From Spirochaetota bacterium (GTDB lineage: Bacteria; Spirochaetota; Leptospiria; Turneriellales; Turneriellaceae), in NCBI GenBank assembly GCA_963205035.1, contig CAUJII010000195.1:1-12014 (forward strand): 12,014 nt of DNA, written 5' to 3'. The first letter of the stretch is position 1, and each line of letters begins with the position of its first letter. A model generated the notes under the pieces. The model did not search any database, was not told the origin of the DNA, and was given only the letters and a program-made list of their open reading frames with translations. The translations under genes were made by a program, and so were the position numbers. Below, one piece after another: positions 1-8,022 of the stretch.

Positions 1-1
1 G

Positions 2-1018
2 CGTATCTACACGTCTGCCGCGATGGGAGTTCTCCTTTTCCCGTTGGGTTTGTGGCTCGTTCAAAGTATTCTTAAGCCTATTGAAAAGGCGCACCGATCG
101 GTGAGAGAGATGGGTATGGGGGATTTCTCCAACACCCTCGATGTGCGCGATAACACAGAGACAGGCCAGCTCTTAGAATCGGTGCAGCTCATGAACACAA
201 ACGTCTCTGGGTTAGTCTTGCAGATGACCGAGTCGGCTCGCGATTTGAATGCGGGTTCGAAGAGCTTGGCCGAAGCGAGCCATAATCTTTCCGTTGGTGT
301 CGAAGAAGTCTCGCAGCAGACGGCGAACATTTCTGCAGCGGCGAACCAAATGGACCAGAACTTGCAGGTTGTTTCGAGCTCCGTCGAAGAGATGTCGATT
401 TCGATTGGCGAGGTGGCGTCGAAAGCTTCGGAGGGTGCGAAGATTTCGAAAGAGGCCAAGGAGATTGCGCACGAAGCGCAGGGGCGTGTTCGTGAGTTGG
501 GGCAGGGTGCCGAGAGCATCGGCAAAGTCATCCAGATGATTTCTAAAATTGCGGAGCAGACAAATATGCTGGCTTTGAACGCCTCGATTGAAGCGGCGGG
601 AGCAGGAGAGGCGGGGAAAGGTTTTGCTGTGGTCGCGCAAGAAGTCAAAGACTTGGCGAGGCAGACAGCGGCGTCGACAGAAGACATCCGCAAACAAATC
701 CATAGTATTCAAAAAAGCACCGAGGCGACTGTCGAGTCGATTGAGTCTATTGCAAAAATAATCGATCAGGTGAACGACGGCAACATCGGCATCGCCTCCG
801 CCGTCGAAGAGCAGTCGATGACGACGAAGGAGATTGCAAATAACGTTTCGCAAATCTCCGAGGCTTCGGGAGAGATTAACAAGAATATTTCAGGTATCAG
901 CGTCGCCGTCACCTCGAACGCGAAGGATGCGGCGAGCGTCTCCGAGCTTTCGATTCAAGTGAAGAATGTCGCGCACTTTATGGATAGCGTCATTCAAGAG
1001 TTCAAGGTCTTTCGTTAG
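2..1018 (+). CDS. Methyl-accepting chemotaxis protein, C-terminal part (5' truncated by window edge)
   Basis: This is the cytoplasmic signalling part of a chemoreceptor that would control a CheA-CheW array in response to a stimulus sensed by a domain lying outside the window. The frame is open from base 2, so the ATG at 23 is an internal Met, not the start; 338 codons are visible. A transmembrane segment (about residues 5-26, MGVLLFPLGLWLVQS) is followed by a HAMP domain (about 27-78, beginning KPIEKAHRSV) and then a long, nearly all-helical heptad coiled coil. The hairpin tip is unmistakable: QTNMLALNASIEAAG, then AGEAGKGFAVVAQEV. The tip position that is normally Arg (EAAR) is Gly here. There is no C-terminal CheR-docking pentapeptide; the protein ends VIQEFKVFR. 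The genes for CheB and CheR follow directly, so methylation of this receptor by those two enzymes is a reasonable inference. Confidence 0.95.
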   Translation, partial: RIYTSAAMGVLLFPLGLWLVQSILKPIEKAHRSVREMGMGDFSNTLDVRDNTETGQLLESVQLMNTNVSGLVLQMTESARDLNAGSKSLAEASHNLSVGVEEVSQQTANISAAANQMDQNLQVVSSSVEEMSISIGEVASKASEGAKISKEAKEIAHEAQGRVRELGQGAESIGKVIQMISKIAEQTNMLALNASIEAAGAGEAGKGFAVVAQEVKDLARQTAASTEDIRKQIHSIQKSTEATVESIESIAKIIDQVNDGNIGIASAVEEQSMTTKEIANNVSQISEASGEINKNISGISVAVTSNAKDAASVSELSIQVKNVAHFMDSVIQEFKVFR

Positions 1019-1028
1019 AGAACGCCTC

Positions 1029-2060
1029 TTGAAAACGCAAGTTCTCATTGTCGATGATTCCGAAGTCTATCGAATTTTTTTGCGTCAAATTCTCTCGAAA
1101 GAAGACGACTTAGAAGTGGTTTCGGTCGCCTCGAACGGCCGATTGGCACTGCCGCGAGTCAACCATTACAAACCAGAAATCATTCTTCTCGACTACGACA
1201 TGCCCGAGATGGACGGGCTTACCGCTATCCCCGAAATCAAAAAAATTTCTCCACATAGCCGCATCATCATGTTCAGCTCTCACACGACGAAGGGTGCTCA
1301 GCTAACGATCGCAGCCCTTGAACGCGGTGCAGACGATTTTGTTACAAAACCCGCCGGCTCGTTGGGTGGTGCTACCGGCGAATCGTTGAAAGCAATTCTC
1401 TTAGAGCACATCCGCGCATTCAAACCCGTTCTTCCGACAAAGATTCCTGTCCAGCAGCCTATTCGAGCCATCGGAAAATTTTTTCAAAAGAAGAAGTTTC
1501 GTTTCTGTGTTGTAGGAATTTCAACCGGTGGCCCGCCGGCTCTGCGCCGGCTTTTTCAAAACATACCGTCGACAATCAAGGGTAGCATTTTGGTTGTGCA
1601 ACACATGCCCGCAATTTTTACGGCGCAGCTTGCAGAGCGTTTGAACGAAGAATGCGACCTGACAATCGTCGAAGCGCAAAACGGGATAGTCCCACAAGCC
1701 GCGCATGTTTACATAGCCCCCGGCGGCAAGCAAATGAAGCTCTTGGAACATAACGAACACGTAATTATCCGCGTCGAAGAGAGCGATCCCCGGGAACTCT
1801 GCAAACCTTCTGTAAACATTTTGTTTCACTCGGCGCTTTTTTGCGCACGCGACACTCTCGCTGTGATTATGACTGGGATGGGTGAAGACGGCTATTTGGG
1901 TATGAAGGCTTTGTCTCAGCACGGGGCATACCTCATGGCGCAACAAGAAAGCGACTGCGTGATTTACGGCATGCCGCAAAAACCGGTGCGCGATGGGCTC
2001 GTCGATGAAATCCATGCAGTCGAAGGCTTGGCAAAAAAAATTACGGAGTATCTAAGTTAA
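1029..2060 (+). CDS. cheB: CheB: chemotaxis protein-glutamate methylesterase/deamidase, response regulator
   Basis: CheB removes methyl groups from (and deamidates) chemoreceptor glutamates and is activated by phosphorylation from CheA. The N-terminal receiver domain (about 1-120) starts QVLIVDDSE and has phospho-acceptor D55 in LLDYDMPEMDG and the conserved Lys in FVTKPAG. After a linker, the C-terminal esterase domain (about 155-343) carries the catalytic triad: S165 in GISTGG, H192 in VVQHMP and D287 in TGMGEDG. I chose the TTG at 1029 because the family starts just before this first beta strand; it lies 10 bases after the receptor stop, with a purine-rich AGAGAA at 1017-1022 upstream. An ATG at 966 is in frame but would add 21 unrelated residues and overlap the receptor by 53 bases. 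The length (343 aa) is normal for CheB. Its TAA overlaps the cheR ATG (TAATG), suggesting translational coupling. Confidence 0.95.
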   Translation: MKTQVLIVDDSEVYRIFLRQILSKEDDLEVVSVASNGRLALPRVNHYKPEIILLDYDMPEMDGLTAIPEIKKISPHSRIIMFSSHTTKGAQLTIAALERGADDFVTKPAGSLGGATGESLKAILLEHIRAFKPVLPTKIPVQQPIRAIGKFFQKKKFRFCVVGISTGGPPALRRLFQNIPSTIKGSILVVQHMPAIFTAQLAERLNEECDLTIVEAQNGIVPQAAHVYIAPGGKQMKLLEHNEHVIIRVEESDPRELCKPSVNILFHSALFCARDTLAVIMTGMGEDGYLGMKALSQHGAYLMAQQESDCVIYGMPQKPVRDGLVDEIHAVEGLAKKITEYLS

Positions 2061-2917
2061 TGGCAGATCCATCGTTTCCCGGAATTGCGGCCGAAATTAA
2101 GCGGCTCACGGGTCTTCACATCGAACCCGAGAAATACTACCTTTTCGAGCACCGCTTTCCCGAAGTCATGCGGCAGAAAGGGCTCAAAACTTTTGGCGAG
2201 CTCTTGGTGGAGTTGCAACGCGGCACAGACCATAAGTTTATTGGGCACATCGTCGAGAAGATTACAACGCACGAGACGCGATTTTTTAGAGACGAAAGTA
2301 TTTTCGACGCCCTCTCGCAGCAAATTCTTCCGGAGTGGAAAGACCGCAACGCGAATCCGGCAAACCCGGCGCTCATGCCGCCTCTCACCATCTTCTCTGC
2401 AGCGTGTTCGACAGGGCAAGAGGCGTATTCAATAGCCATGATTCTTGCCGAGTTTCACCCGCAACTGGTCAAGAGCACGCGCATTATCGCCGCCGATATT
2501 TCAGAAGAGTCTGTCGAACGCGCAAGCCAGGGCCGTTATACTGCGTTTGAAATTTCGCGCGGGCTCACCGAGAAATTCCGCAAGAAATACTTTACCGAAG
2601 TCGAAGGCGGCATGGTTGTCAACAAGACCCTACTGCCGCGCATTGAGTTCAAAACGATGAACTTGCTGACAGAAAAAATGAACGAAAAGTTCGATATTAT
2701 TTTTTGCCGTAACGTGGCGTATTACTTCGCGCAGGATTCGCGCATTACTCTTTTTCAAACGATGAAAGCAGCGCTGAAGCAAGAAGGTATTTTGATCTTG
2801 GGTTCTGCCGAGTCTTTGAGCGGCTACCTAACCGACTATGTCTTGCGCGAATTTGGTTTGGCGCGTTACTACGAACTCAATACCGCAAGTATTACGATGT
2901 TTGCGCGTAAAAAATGA
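2060..2917 (+). CDS. cheR: CheR: chemotaxis protein-glutamate O-methyltransferase
   Basis: CheR transfers methyl groups from S-adenosylmethionine to glutamates of chemoreceptors and opposes CheB during adaptation. The 285-aa length is typical. The helical N-terminal domain (about 1-75) ends in the family signature ITTHETRFFRD. The SAM-binding Rossmann domain has SAACSTGQEAYSIAM (the ACSTGQE motif), an acidic strand end IIAADISEES, the DIIFCRNVAYYF motif (family CRNVxxYF) and GSAESL near the C-terminus. The ATG overlaps the last base of cheB, with GGAG at 2045-2048 as a somewhat distant ribosome binding site. The 3' end overlaps the next gene by four bases (ATGA), so cheB, cheR and the kinase are very probably translated from one message. 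Confidence 0.96.
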   Translation: MADPSFPGIAAEIKRLTGLHIEPEKYYLFEHRFPEVMRQKGLKTFGELLVELQRGTDHKFIGHIVEKITTHETRFFRDESIFDALSQQILPEWKDRNANPANPALMPPLTIFSAACSTGQEAYSIAMILAEFHPQLVKSTRIIAADISEESVERASQGRYTAFEISRGLTEKFRKKYFTEVEGGMVVNKTLLPRIEFKTMNLLTEKMNEKFDIIFCRNVAYYFAQDSRITLFQTMKAALKQEGILILGSAESLSGYLTDYVLREFGLARYYELNTASITMFARKK

Positions 2918-5187
2918 CACTCCCTCCAGAGCTTTCGATATACGAAATATTTTTTCTCTGTGGAGCTGCTGCGTCGTTTTTTTCCGCGCTCTTTCTTTTT
3001 TTAGAGAGGTATAGCCACCTGTCCGTAATTCGGGGCGTCAAGAGTTGGGTACTCTCGCTCGTCGTCCTAGGCTCGGGGTTTGCACTCTTGGGGTTCAATC
3101 GAGCCATGCCGTGGTTTCTCACAGTCGTGCCCGCACATATCCTTCTATCGCTCGGTGGATTGTTTCAGGTAAGAGCGATTGCGATTCTTTTAGAAAGGAA
3201 ATTTCCTCGAAGATATTTTTATGGCGTATGGCTTCTCGTTCTAAGCGTCTATTCGTATTTTGTTTTGACTGACGCAGAAATTGCACTCCGGATAGTTCTC
3301 ATCTCTAACTTCTACGCATTCTTAGCCGGAAGTATTGGTTATCTGCTTCTAACCGACAAACACACTCCGGCGAAGAACCGCCCGTATTTCTTCGGAGGCA
3401 TCTATCTCCTTGTGGCTCTTCTTCTTTTTATTCGGTCGTTCTATTTCATCGCGAGACTCTCTCAAAGTGACGTTCCAATGTTCCCCGGCGGCGGTTATGC
3501 AGTGCTTCTCTTGGCCGGGGTTTTTTTGGTCGCATCTTTTCCAACGATGGGATTCATCGCACTCTGCAGCCAAATTTATCAGGTGCGTTTTTTTGCGAGG
3601 GAGTTAATCGAAGATAATCGCCAGCAGTTGCAGAAAGCCTTAAGAGAGAATGAACTTGTCTTGGGTTTTGCGCTCGATTCGACCGTCGATGCAATTTGGG
3701 ATTTTGATTTAGCGAGTAAAAAGCCGCGCTTCTTCCGCGACTGGGAAAAGATGCTGGGGTACAACGCGGGAGAACTTGATGGAAAAGAGCTCCACTGGCG
3801 TGAAATCCTGCATGGCGATGAAATTTCAGATTTGAAAAATCTCTTTGCGGCTCTCATCAAGGGACGTACGGCCCAACTGGAAAAAACATTGCGGATGAAG
3901 TCGAAGAGCGGCGATTTTGTCTGGATTAAATTGCGCGGGCTCGTTGTCGAGCGAGACGAAGACGGGATGCCGCAGAGGCTGGTGGGAACTCTCAAGAATA
4001 TCGACGTCGACATCCGCCGCATCGAAGAGGGACGCAAGAATGCGCTCCTCTTAGACGCCGTTTTTGAAAGCGCATCGGTGGGGTTACTTGTCATCCACCG
4101 AAGTCAAAAAATCCTTAAAGCCAACAGAACTATAGAGACCCTATTCGCCTTGAGTATGAGTGCAGACTTTGTGGAAAATTTAGAGAGTTTGCAGTTCCTC
4201 TCTCCGGTCTACCCGCATGAAAAGCAATTCGCACCCCCGGCAGCGATTGCGCGCGATGTCTTTGAAAGCGATAAAATAGGAATCGTGGGATTTCTTTTAC
4301 CGCACACACTCGAAGAGCGTTGGTTGTGGATGACGACCCACTATCTCGAACCGATGGACGCCGCCGTGTGGTTTGCAACCGACATCACCGAACTCGTTGA
4401 AGCGCGCGACGCACTCCAGCGCATGGCGAATGAACTCGAAGACAAGGTCTTGCTGCGCACTGCCGAACTCACACAAGTCAACCACGAACTCGAGGCGTTT
4501 AGTTACTCGCTCTCGCACGACATCCGCGCACCGATCACCCGCGCGCAGAATTGGGTACGCAATTTAGAGAAGGGATACTCCGATGCTTTGGGTGAGAAGG
4601 GGCGACAGATGCTTGCATTCATTCAAGCCGAGATGGAGCACTTAGAGGCGATGAATGCGGCGATGTTGAGGCTCGCGCATGCCTCGCAAACTCCGCTTAG
4701 AATCTCTGAGGTTAATCTCTCCGGCATGGCGGAGGAGTTGCTTTCTGAGCTACGACTCGAAAATCCGACGCAAAGTATTCAGGCGAGTATAGAGCACGAC
4801 CTCGTTGTGACGGCCGATGGGGAGCTTCTTCGTTTGCTCCTACGAAACCTTCTGGAAAACTCGGTGAAGTTCAGTCAGAAAAAAACTCTTTGTCATATCC
4901 ATGTTGGAAAAGAGATTAACGGAAACGACACGACTTTTTTTGTCTCCGATAACGGCGAGGGGTTTGAGATGCAATACGCGGATAAACTCTTCGCGCCTTT
5001 CCAACGCCTGCATAGCGCGACCGAATTTCCCGGATTGGGCGTGGGGCTCTCGATTGTTTTGAGGATTGTCCACCGCCACGGCGGGCCGTATTTGGGTCGA
5101 AACGCAGAAAGGGCGCGGCACCGCGTTCTACTTTACATTGCCAGACGCACATCGGTAATTAGCCACCGATGGCAGAGATACCGATAA
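2914..5187 (+). CDS. Membrane sensor histidine kinase, 7TM-PAS-PAS-HisKA-HATPase, with a frameshift near the 3' end
   Basis: The product is a membrane-bound sensor kinase that would autophosphorylate on H535. About seven hydrophobic segments (roughly residues 9-30, 43-60, 66-90, 101-118, 124-145, 157-177, 190-213) form the N-terminal domain. After a short coiled coil come PAS 1 (about 245-370; YNAGELDG, then SGDFVWIKLRG), PAS 2 (about 376-490) and a coiled coil into the phospho-acceptor helix with SLSHDIRAPI. The ATPase domain has the N box (RNLLENSVKFSQ, N649), the G1 box (SDNGEGF, D679) and a G2 box (FPGLGVGLSIV). After residue 724 the reading frame stops looking like a kinase. The +1 frame gives the expected GRIWVETQKGRGTAFYF ending and stops at 5158, which would make a 747-aa protein ending 10 bases before the next gene. 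The open frame as given overruns to 5187 and overlaps the next gene by 19 bases. The signal sensed is unknown. Confidence 0.9.
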   Translation: MTLPPELSIYEIFFLCGAAASFFSALFLFLERYSHLSVIRGVKSWVLSLVVLGSGFALLGFNRAMPWFLTVVPAHILLSLGGLFQVRAIAILLERKFPRRYFYGVWLLVLSVYSYFVLTDAEIALRIVLISNFYAFLAGSIGYLLLTDKHTPAKNRPYFFGGIYLLVALLLFIRSFYFIARLSQSDVPMFPGGGYAVLLLAGVFLVASFPTMGFIALCSQIYQVRFFARELIEDNRQQLQKALRENELVLGFALDSTVDAIWDFDLASKKPRFFRDWEKMLGYNAGELDGKELHWREILHGDEISDLKNLFAALIKGRTAQLEKTLRMKSKSGDFVWIKLRGLVVERDEDGMPQRLVGTLKNIDVDIRRIEEGRKNALLLDAVFESASVGLLVIHRSQKILKANRTIETLFALSMSADFVENLESLQFLSPVYPHEKQFAPPAAIARDVFESDKIGIVGFLLPHTLEERWLWMTTHYLEPMDAAVWFATDITELVEARDALQRMANELEDKVLLRTAELTQVNHELEAFSYSLSHDIRAPITRAQNWVRNLEKGYSDALGEKGRQMLAFIQAEMEHLEAMNAAMLRLAHASQTPLRISEVNLSGMAEELLSELRLENPTQSIQASIEHDLVVTADGELLRLLLRNLLENSVKFSQKKTLCHIHVGKEINGNDTTFFVSDNGEGFEMQYADKLFAPFQRLHSATEFPGLGVGLSIVLRIVHRHGGPYLGRNAERARHRVLLYIARRTSVISHRWQRYR
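5083..5158 (+). other. Frameshift site and true out-of-frame end of the histidine kinase
   Basis: At 5080-5088 the sequence reads GGC GGG CCG (Gly-Gly-Pro) in the kinase frame. Dropping one G from the GGG at 5083-5085 gives GGC GGC CGT, and translation then continues RIWVETQKGRGTAFYF and TLPDAHR to a TAA at 5156-5158. This is the normal end of a HATPase domain (HGGRIWVES...GKGTTFYFTLP in the family). The lesion is therefore one extra base in a G triplet. No slippery heptamer or downstream structure was recognised that would suggest programmed frameshifting; sequencing error or a recent mutation is more likely. Confidence 0.88.
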
Positions 5188-6584
5188 AAATTCGCGTTAT
5201 AATTGTCGAAGATTCTGCGAGCGACGCCGCGCTCATCGAATACGAACTCACCGCATGGGGGTTTGCAGTCGATGCGACGCGCGTCGAAGACAGCAAGGGG
5301 CTACGCGAAGCTCTAACAAAGCCGTGTGACATCGTCATCTCAGACTTTAGGTTACCGCAGTTTAATGCAATCTTGGCTCTTGAGATTGTGCGCAAGACAG
5401 TAGGCGATATTCCTTTCATTCTCGTCTCGCAGGCCGTGGGCGAGGGGATTGCCGTTGAGATGATGCGCGCAGGCGCGAACGATTATGTGATGAAGTCGTC
5501 TCTGACGCGCTTGGGCGGGGCAGTCGAGCGCGAGTTGAAAGACGCGGTCTTGAGGCGGCAGGCACGCGAAGCGAGTGAGCGAATACAGCTCGCTTTAGAC
5601 GGCGCTGCGTTAGGTCTTGTTGATGTGCGCATCGAAGCGGGCGAGAGATTTGTCGATAGGCGATTTGCTGAAATTTTAGGATACACGCAGAAAGAATTCA
5701 TGGCGAAGAAGCTCAACCCCATGGATCTTATCCACCGGGAAGACTTTCCTGTGGCAAATAAAAAACTCCGAGAGCACTATGCGGGACTGACCGGATCTGT
5801 GGCACACGAGCACCGAATCCAACAAAAAAGCGGAGAATGGATTTGGGTGATGTCTCGCGGCAAGGTCGTCGAACGGTCGAACGACGGCACGGCCGTGCGT
5901 TACATGGGCACTCTCTTAGACATCAGCGAGAGAAAAGCGCAGGAAGCCGAAATTGCACAGTTATCGCAACGCCTCATTGAGATATCCGAGATGGAACGTA
6001 CCTCGATCGCGGCAGAGCTGCACGATAGCATCGGGCAAAGCCTTGTACTCTTGAGACTCACTGCGCAAAAATTCTTAGCACAGCATGCAATGCGAAACGA
6101 AGAAAACGAAGAGGTACTTGTCAAACCTATCGCTCAAATTCTCGAACAAACGCGGGAGATCTCGCGCCGGCTTTCACCCGACCACCTGCAGAAGCTGGGC
6201 CTCGCGTCAGCCATCGAAGACATGCTCCTTTCAGCGGCACAGGCGTCAGGGGTGAGAATACGCCATTCTCTGGATGCGTTAGAAAATTTTTTTCCCGATA
6301 ACTGGAACATTCAACTCTATCGGGTCGTGCAAGAGGCGATAACCAACGCGCTTAAATACTCTGCGGCAACCCTCATCGACGTGCAGGCTTTGCGGATTGA
6401 AAATTTTTTAACCGTGACGGTAGAAGACAATGGCAAAGGCTTTGGCGATGTGAAGCCCCGTTCGGGGATCGGATTGACTCTGATGCGCGAGCGCGTTCGG
6501 GGTCTCGGTGGCCGGATTTTTTTTGAAAGTTCCGAGCGTGGGGTATTGATTAGTATTGTAATTGGAGCTCAGGAGATTTCGTAA
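5169..6584 (+). CDS. Hybrid response regulator/histidine kinase, REC-PAS-HisKA_3-HATPase
   Basis: This is a soluble 471-aa protein with no transmembrane segment. An N-terminal receiver domain (about 6-125) has the acidic pair E14-D15 in IIVEDS, phospho-acceptor D59 in VISDFRLPQF and the conserved Lys in DYVMKSSL. A PAS_3-type fold follows (about 137-257; ILGYTQKEF, then SGEWIWVMSRGKVVE and YMGTLLDISERK). The dimerisation domain is of the NarX/DesK (HisKA_3) class: AAELHDSIGQSL with H285. The ATPase domain contains EAITNALKYS, VEDNGKGF and GIGLTLMRERV. Because the receiver lies before the kinase core, this protein is likely to take phosphate from another kinase, plausibly the product of the gene just upstream, and tune its own kinase or phosphatase activity. 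HisKA_3 kinases usually pair with LuxR-type regulators; none is in the window. The ATG has no obvious Shine-Dalgarno sequence, which fits coupling to the upstream gene. Confidence 0.93.
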   Translation: MAEIPIKIRVIIVEDSASDAALIEYELTAWGFAVDATRVEDSKGLREALTKPCDIVISDFRLPQFNAILALEIVRKTVGDIPFILVSQAVGEGIAVEMMRAGANDYVMKSSLTRLGGAVERELKDAVLRRQAREASERIQLALDGAALGLVDVRIEAGERFVDRRFAEILGYTQKEFMAKKLNPMDLIHREDFPVANKKLREHYAGLTGSVAHEHRIQQKSGEWIWVMSRGKVVERSNDGTAVRYMGTLLDISERKAQEAEIAQLSQRLIEISEMERTSIAAELHDSIGQSLVLLRLTAQKFLAQHAMRNEENEEVLVKPIAQILEQTREISRRLSPDHLQKLGLASAIEDMLLSAAQASGVRIRHSLDALENFFPDNWNIQLYRVVQEAITNALKYSAATLIDVQALRIENFLTVTVEDNGKGFGDVKPRSGIGLTLMRERVRGLGGRIFFESSERGVLISIVIGAQEIS

Positions 6585-6622
6585 AATGCTTTGCTTGTTG
6601 CGGCGCAATACGAAGGTTACCT

Positions 6623-7993
6623 ATGCGAAAGGCTATTAACAGTCTCCTTCTCCTCGTCGTGAGTGTACTGATTGTCTCGACGATTTATTCTTTTTTTACT
6701 CGGGATTCTTTCAAAGATTTGTCGATTAAATCGTCTACAACTCCTGTTAAACTGACGCGGCGCATGCAAGAGACCAATTTCTTGGTCTCGAACGGCTATT
6801 TGTCGCGCTACGACTATACATGGCTCGCAGAGTCGCTCAAGAAACACCATGAGAACCATCACCACTTACTTCCCGTGGCGACAAATTTTTATGTTTCAAA
6901 CCAAGTCTCGTGGGCCGCATACCCCGTCCAAGGGCTCGACATCTTAGATTCGGATTGCAATCTCAAGAGCGAACGTATTGGCGAAGTGCAGCGCTATTTT
7001 AAGTCGCTGCAGGTACTGAATGTCGATGGTAAAAAAGTACCACTGCGCATGGCGGCTTTCACCGCACTGCCTGAGAGCGTGACGCTTCGCTATTCCGATA
7101 GCACCGCCAAGCCCGAAAATTGTCTCACGCAGCAGCTTATCGCTTTGGGAGAGCTTTCGTTTCTGCAAGAGACGACAAGCCTTGTCTTGCCCGCGTCTCA
7201 ATCGGTGCGCGTCAACCTCGCGCCTTACGAAAGAAACCAACTCTTAGACCGCATGGGTCGAAACATCTACACTGCCATCGCGCAGGCGTACAAAAAGAAC
7301 CCAGCACACCACGTACGCATCTTGTTGTCGAACAAGGTTCCCTACGACAAAGCGCAGGTGCTTCCATTCAGCGAACTTTCTGGCCAGTTTGTGGGATTAA
7401 CCCCGGAAGAGCTCATTCAAATCAAAAATGCGGTCACGAATAGAAACGGTTCTATCGTTTATATCCCGGACCTTGCTAACCGCGTCCAAGTCGCAATCGA
7501 TACGGCAGTGATATGGCAGTTATGGCAAACGCCAAAAATTCCTTTTTACAAAGACGGCTCCGGCGAGAGTTTGCTTTACGAAGACTTAGTGTTGGCGCTT
7601 AGAAAACCACTCACACAAATCGACGGCGCGGGTGTCATTCAAGAACGGCGTCTCAAAGCGATCTACGCTTCCTATGCCAGAGACAACGACGAGAAGCGCA
7701 AGTTCGGCGAGAGCATCAATTTACCGTACCAGCGCGCAAGCTCTGAAAGGCTCATGAAACTACAGTTGCAGCTTCTTCTCGATGTGTACGACTTCTCTGC
7801 CGTAGGGCTCGAAGGCGAAACGTATATCGCGCTCGAAATGCCGGCGCGTCAAAAGCTTCCTCTTCTCCATACGGTCGTGCGACCGCTCGCTAAGAGGTTA
7901 GGCTTGGTGGAAAAGAAAGACGGGTCCGACCCGGGAGAAATTGAAACCTCTCTGGAACTCTTACGCTCGACGTTTGCACAGTCGGGTAAATAA
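6623..7993 (+). CDS. Hypothetical protein with one N-terminal membrane anchor
   Basis: I do not recognise a family for this 456-aa product. An N-terminal hydrophobic stretch (about residues 6-25, after MRK; INSLLLLVVSVLIVSTIYSF) is most likely a signal anchor, placing the rest in the periplasm. The remainder is soluble-looking and mixed alpha/beta. There is a His-rich patch (KKHHENHHHLLP, about 72-83) and only two cysteines, C112 and C167, which could form a disulphide in the periplasm. No catalytic motif was identified; a central part (ILLSNKVPYDKAQVLPF) has no obvious match. The start at 6623 is supported by GAAGG at 6612-6616, about six bases upstream. It begins 38 bases after the hybrid kinase and ends 29 bases before the transketolase gene, so it is probably co-transcribed with both. 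It could be a sensor partner of the kinases, but nothing in the sequence shows this. Confidence 0.85.
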   Translation: MRKAINSLLLLVVSVLIVSTIYSFFTRDSFKDLSIKSSTTPVKLTRRMQETNFLVSNGYLSRYDYTWLAESLKKHHENHHHLLPVATNFYVSNQVSWAAYPVQGLDILDSDCNLKSERIGEVQRYFKSLQVLNVDGKKVPLRMAAFTALPESVTLRYSDSTAKPENCLTQQLIALGELSFLQETTSLVLPASQSVRVNLAPYERNQLLDRMGRNIYTAIAQAYKKNPAHHVRILLSNKVPYDKAQVLPFSELSGQFVGLTPEELIQIKNAVTNRNGSIVYIPDLANRVQVAIDTAVIWQLWQTPKIPFYKDGSGESLLYEDLVLALRKPLTQIDGAGVIQERRLKAIYASYARDNDEKRKFGESINLPYQRASSERLMKLQLQLLLDVYDFSAVGLEGETYIALEMPARQKLPLLHTVVRPLAKRLGLVEKKDGSDPGEIETSLELLRSTFAQSGK

Positions 7994-8009
7994 CCGCACC
8001 AAAAACGAT

Positions 8010-8013
8010 AGGA
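8010..8013 (+). promoter_or_regulatory. Ribosome binding site of the transketolase subunit gene
   Basis: AGGA sits nine bases before the ATG at 8023, in a 29-base A-rich gap after the preceding stop codon. It supports the 8023 start. No promoter or terminator was seen in this gap, so read-through from the upstream operon is likely. Confidence 0.5.
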
Positions 8014-8022
8014 AAAATAATT

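Noticed and set aside
61..853. Two long minus-strand open frames (about 210 codons each) opposite the chemoreceptor
   Set aside because: They are antisense shadows of a strongly supported coding region with a regular coiled-coil codon pattern. Their translations are Cys/Arg/Ser-rich and carry no domain.
966..1028. ATG at 966 as the start of CheB
   Set aside because: It would add 21 residues unlike any receiver domain and overlap the receptor by 53 bases. The TTG at 1029 sits where CheB proteins begin, with a purine-rich stretch upstream.
5083..5187. Programmed ribosomal frameshift in the histidine kinase
   Set aside because: No slippery heptamer, rare-codon stop context or downstream stem was recognised, and a single extra G in a GGG triplet explains the data more simply.
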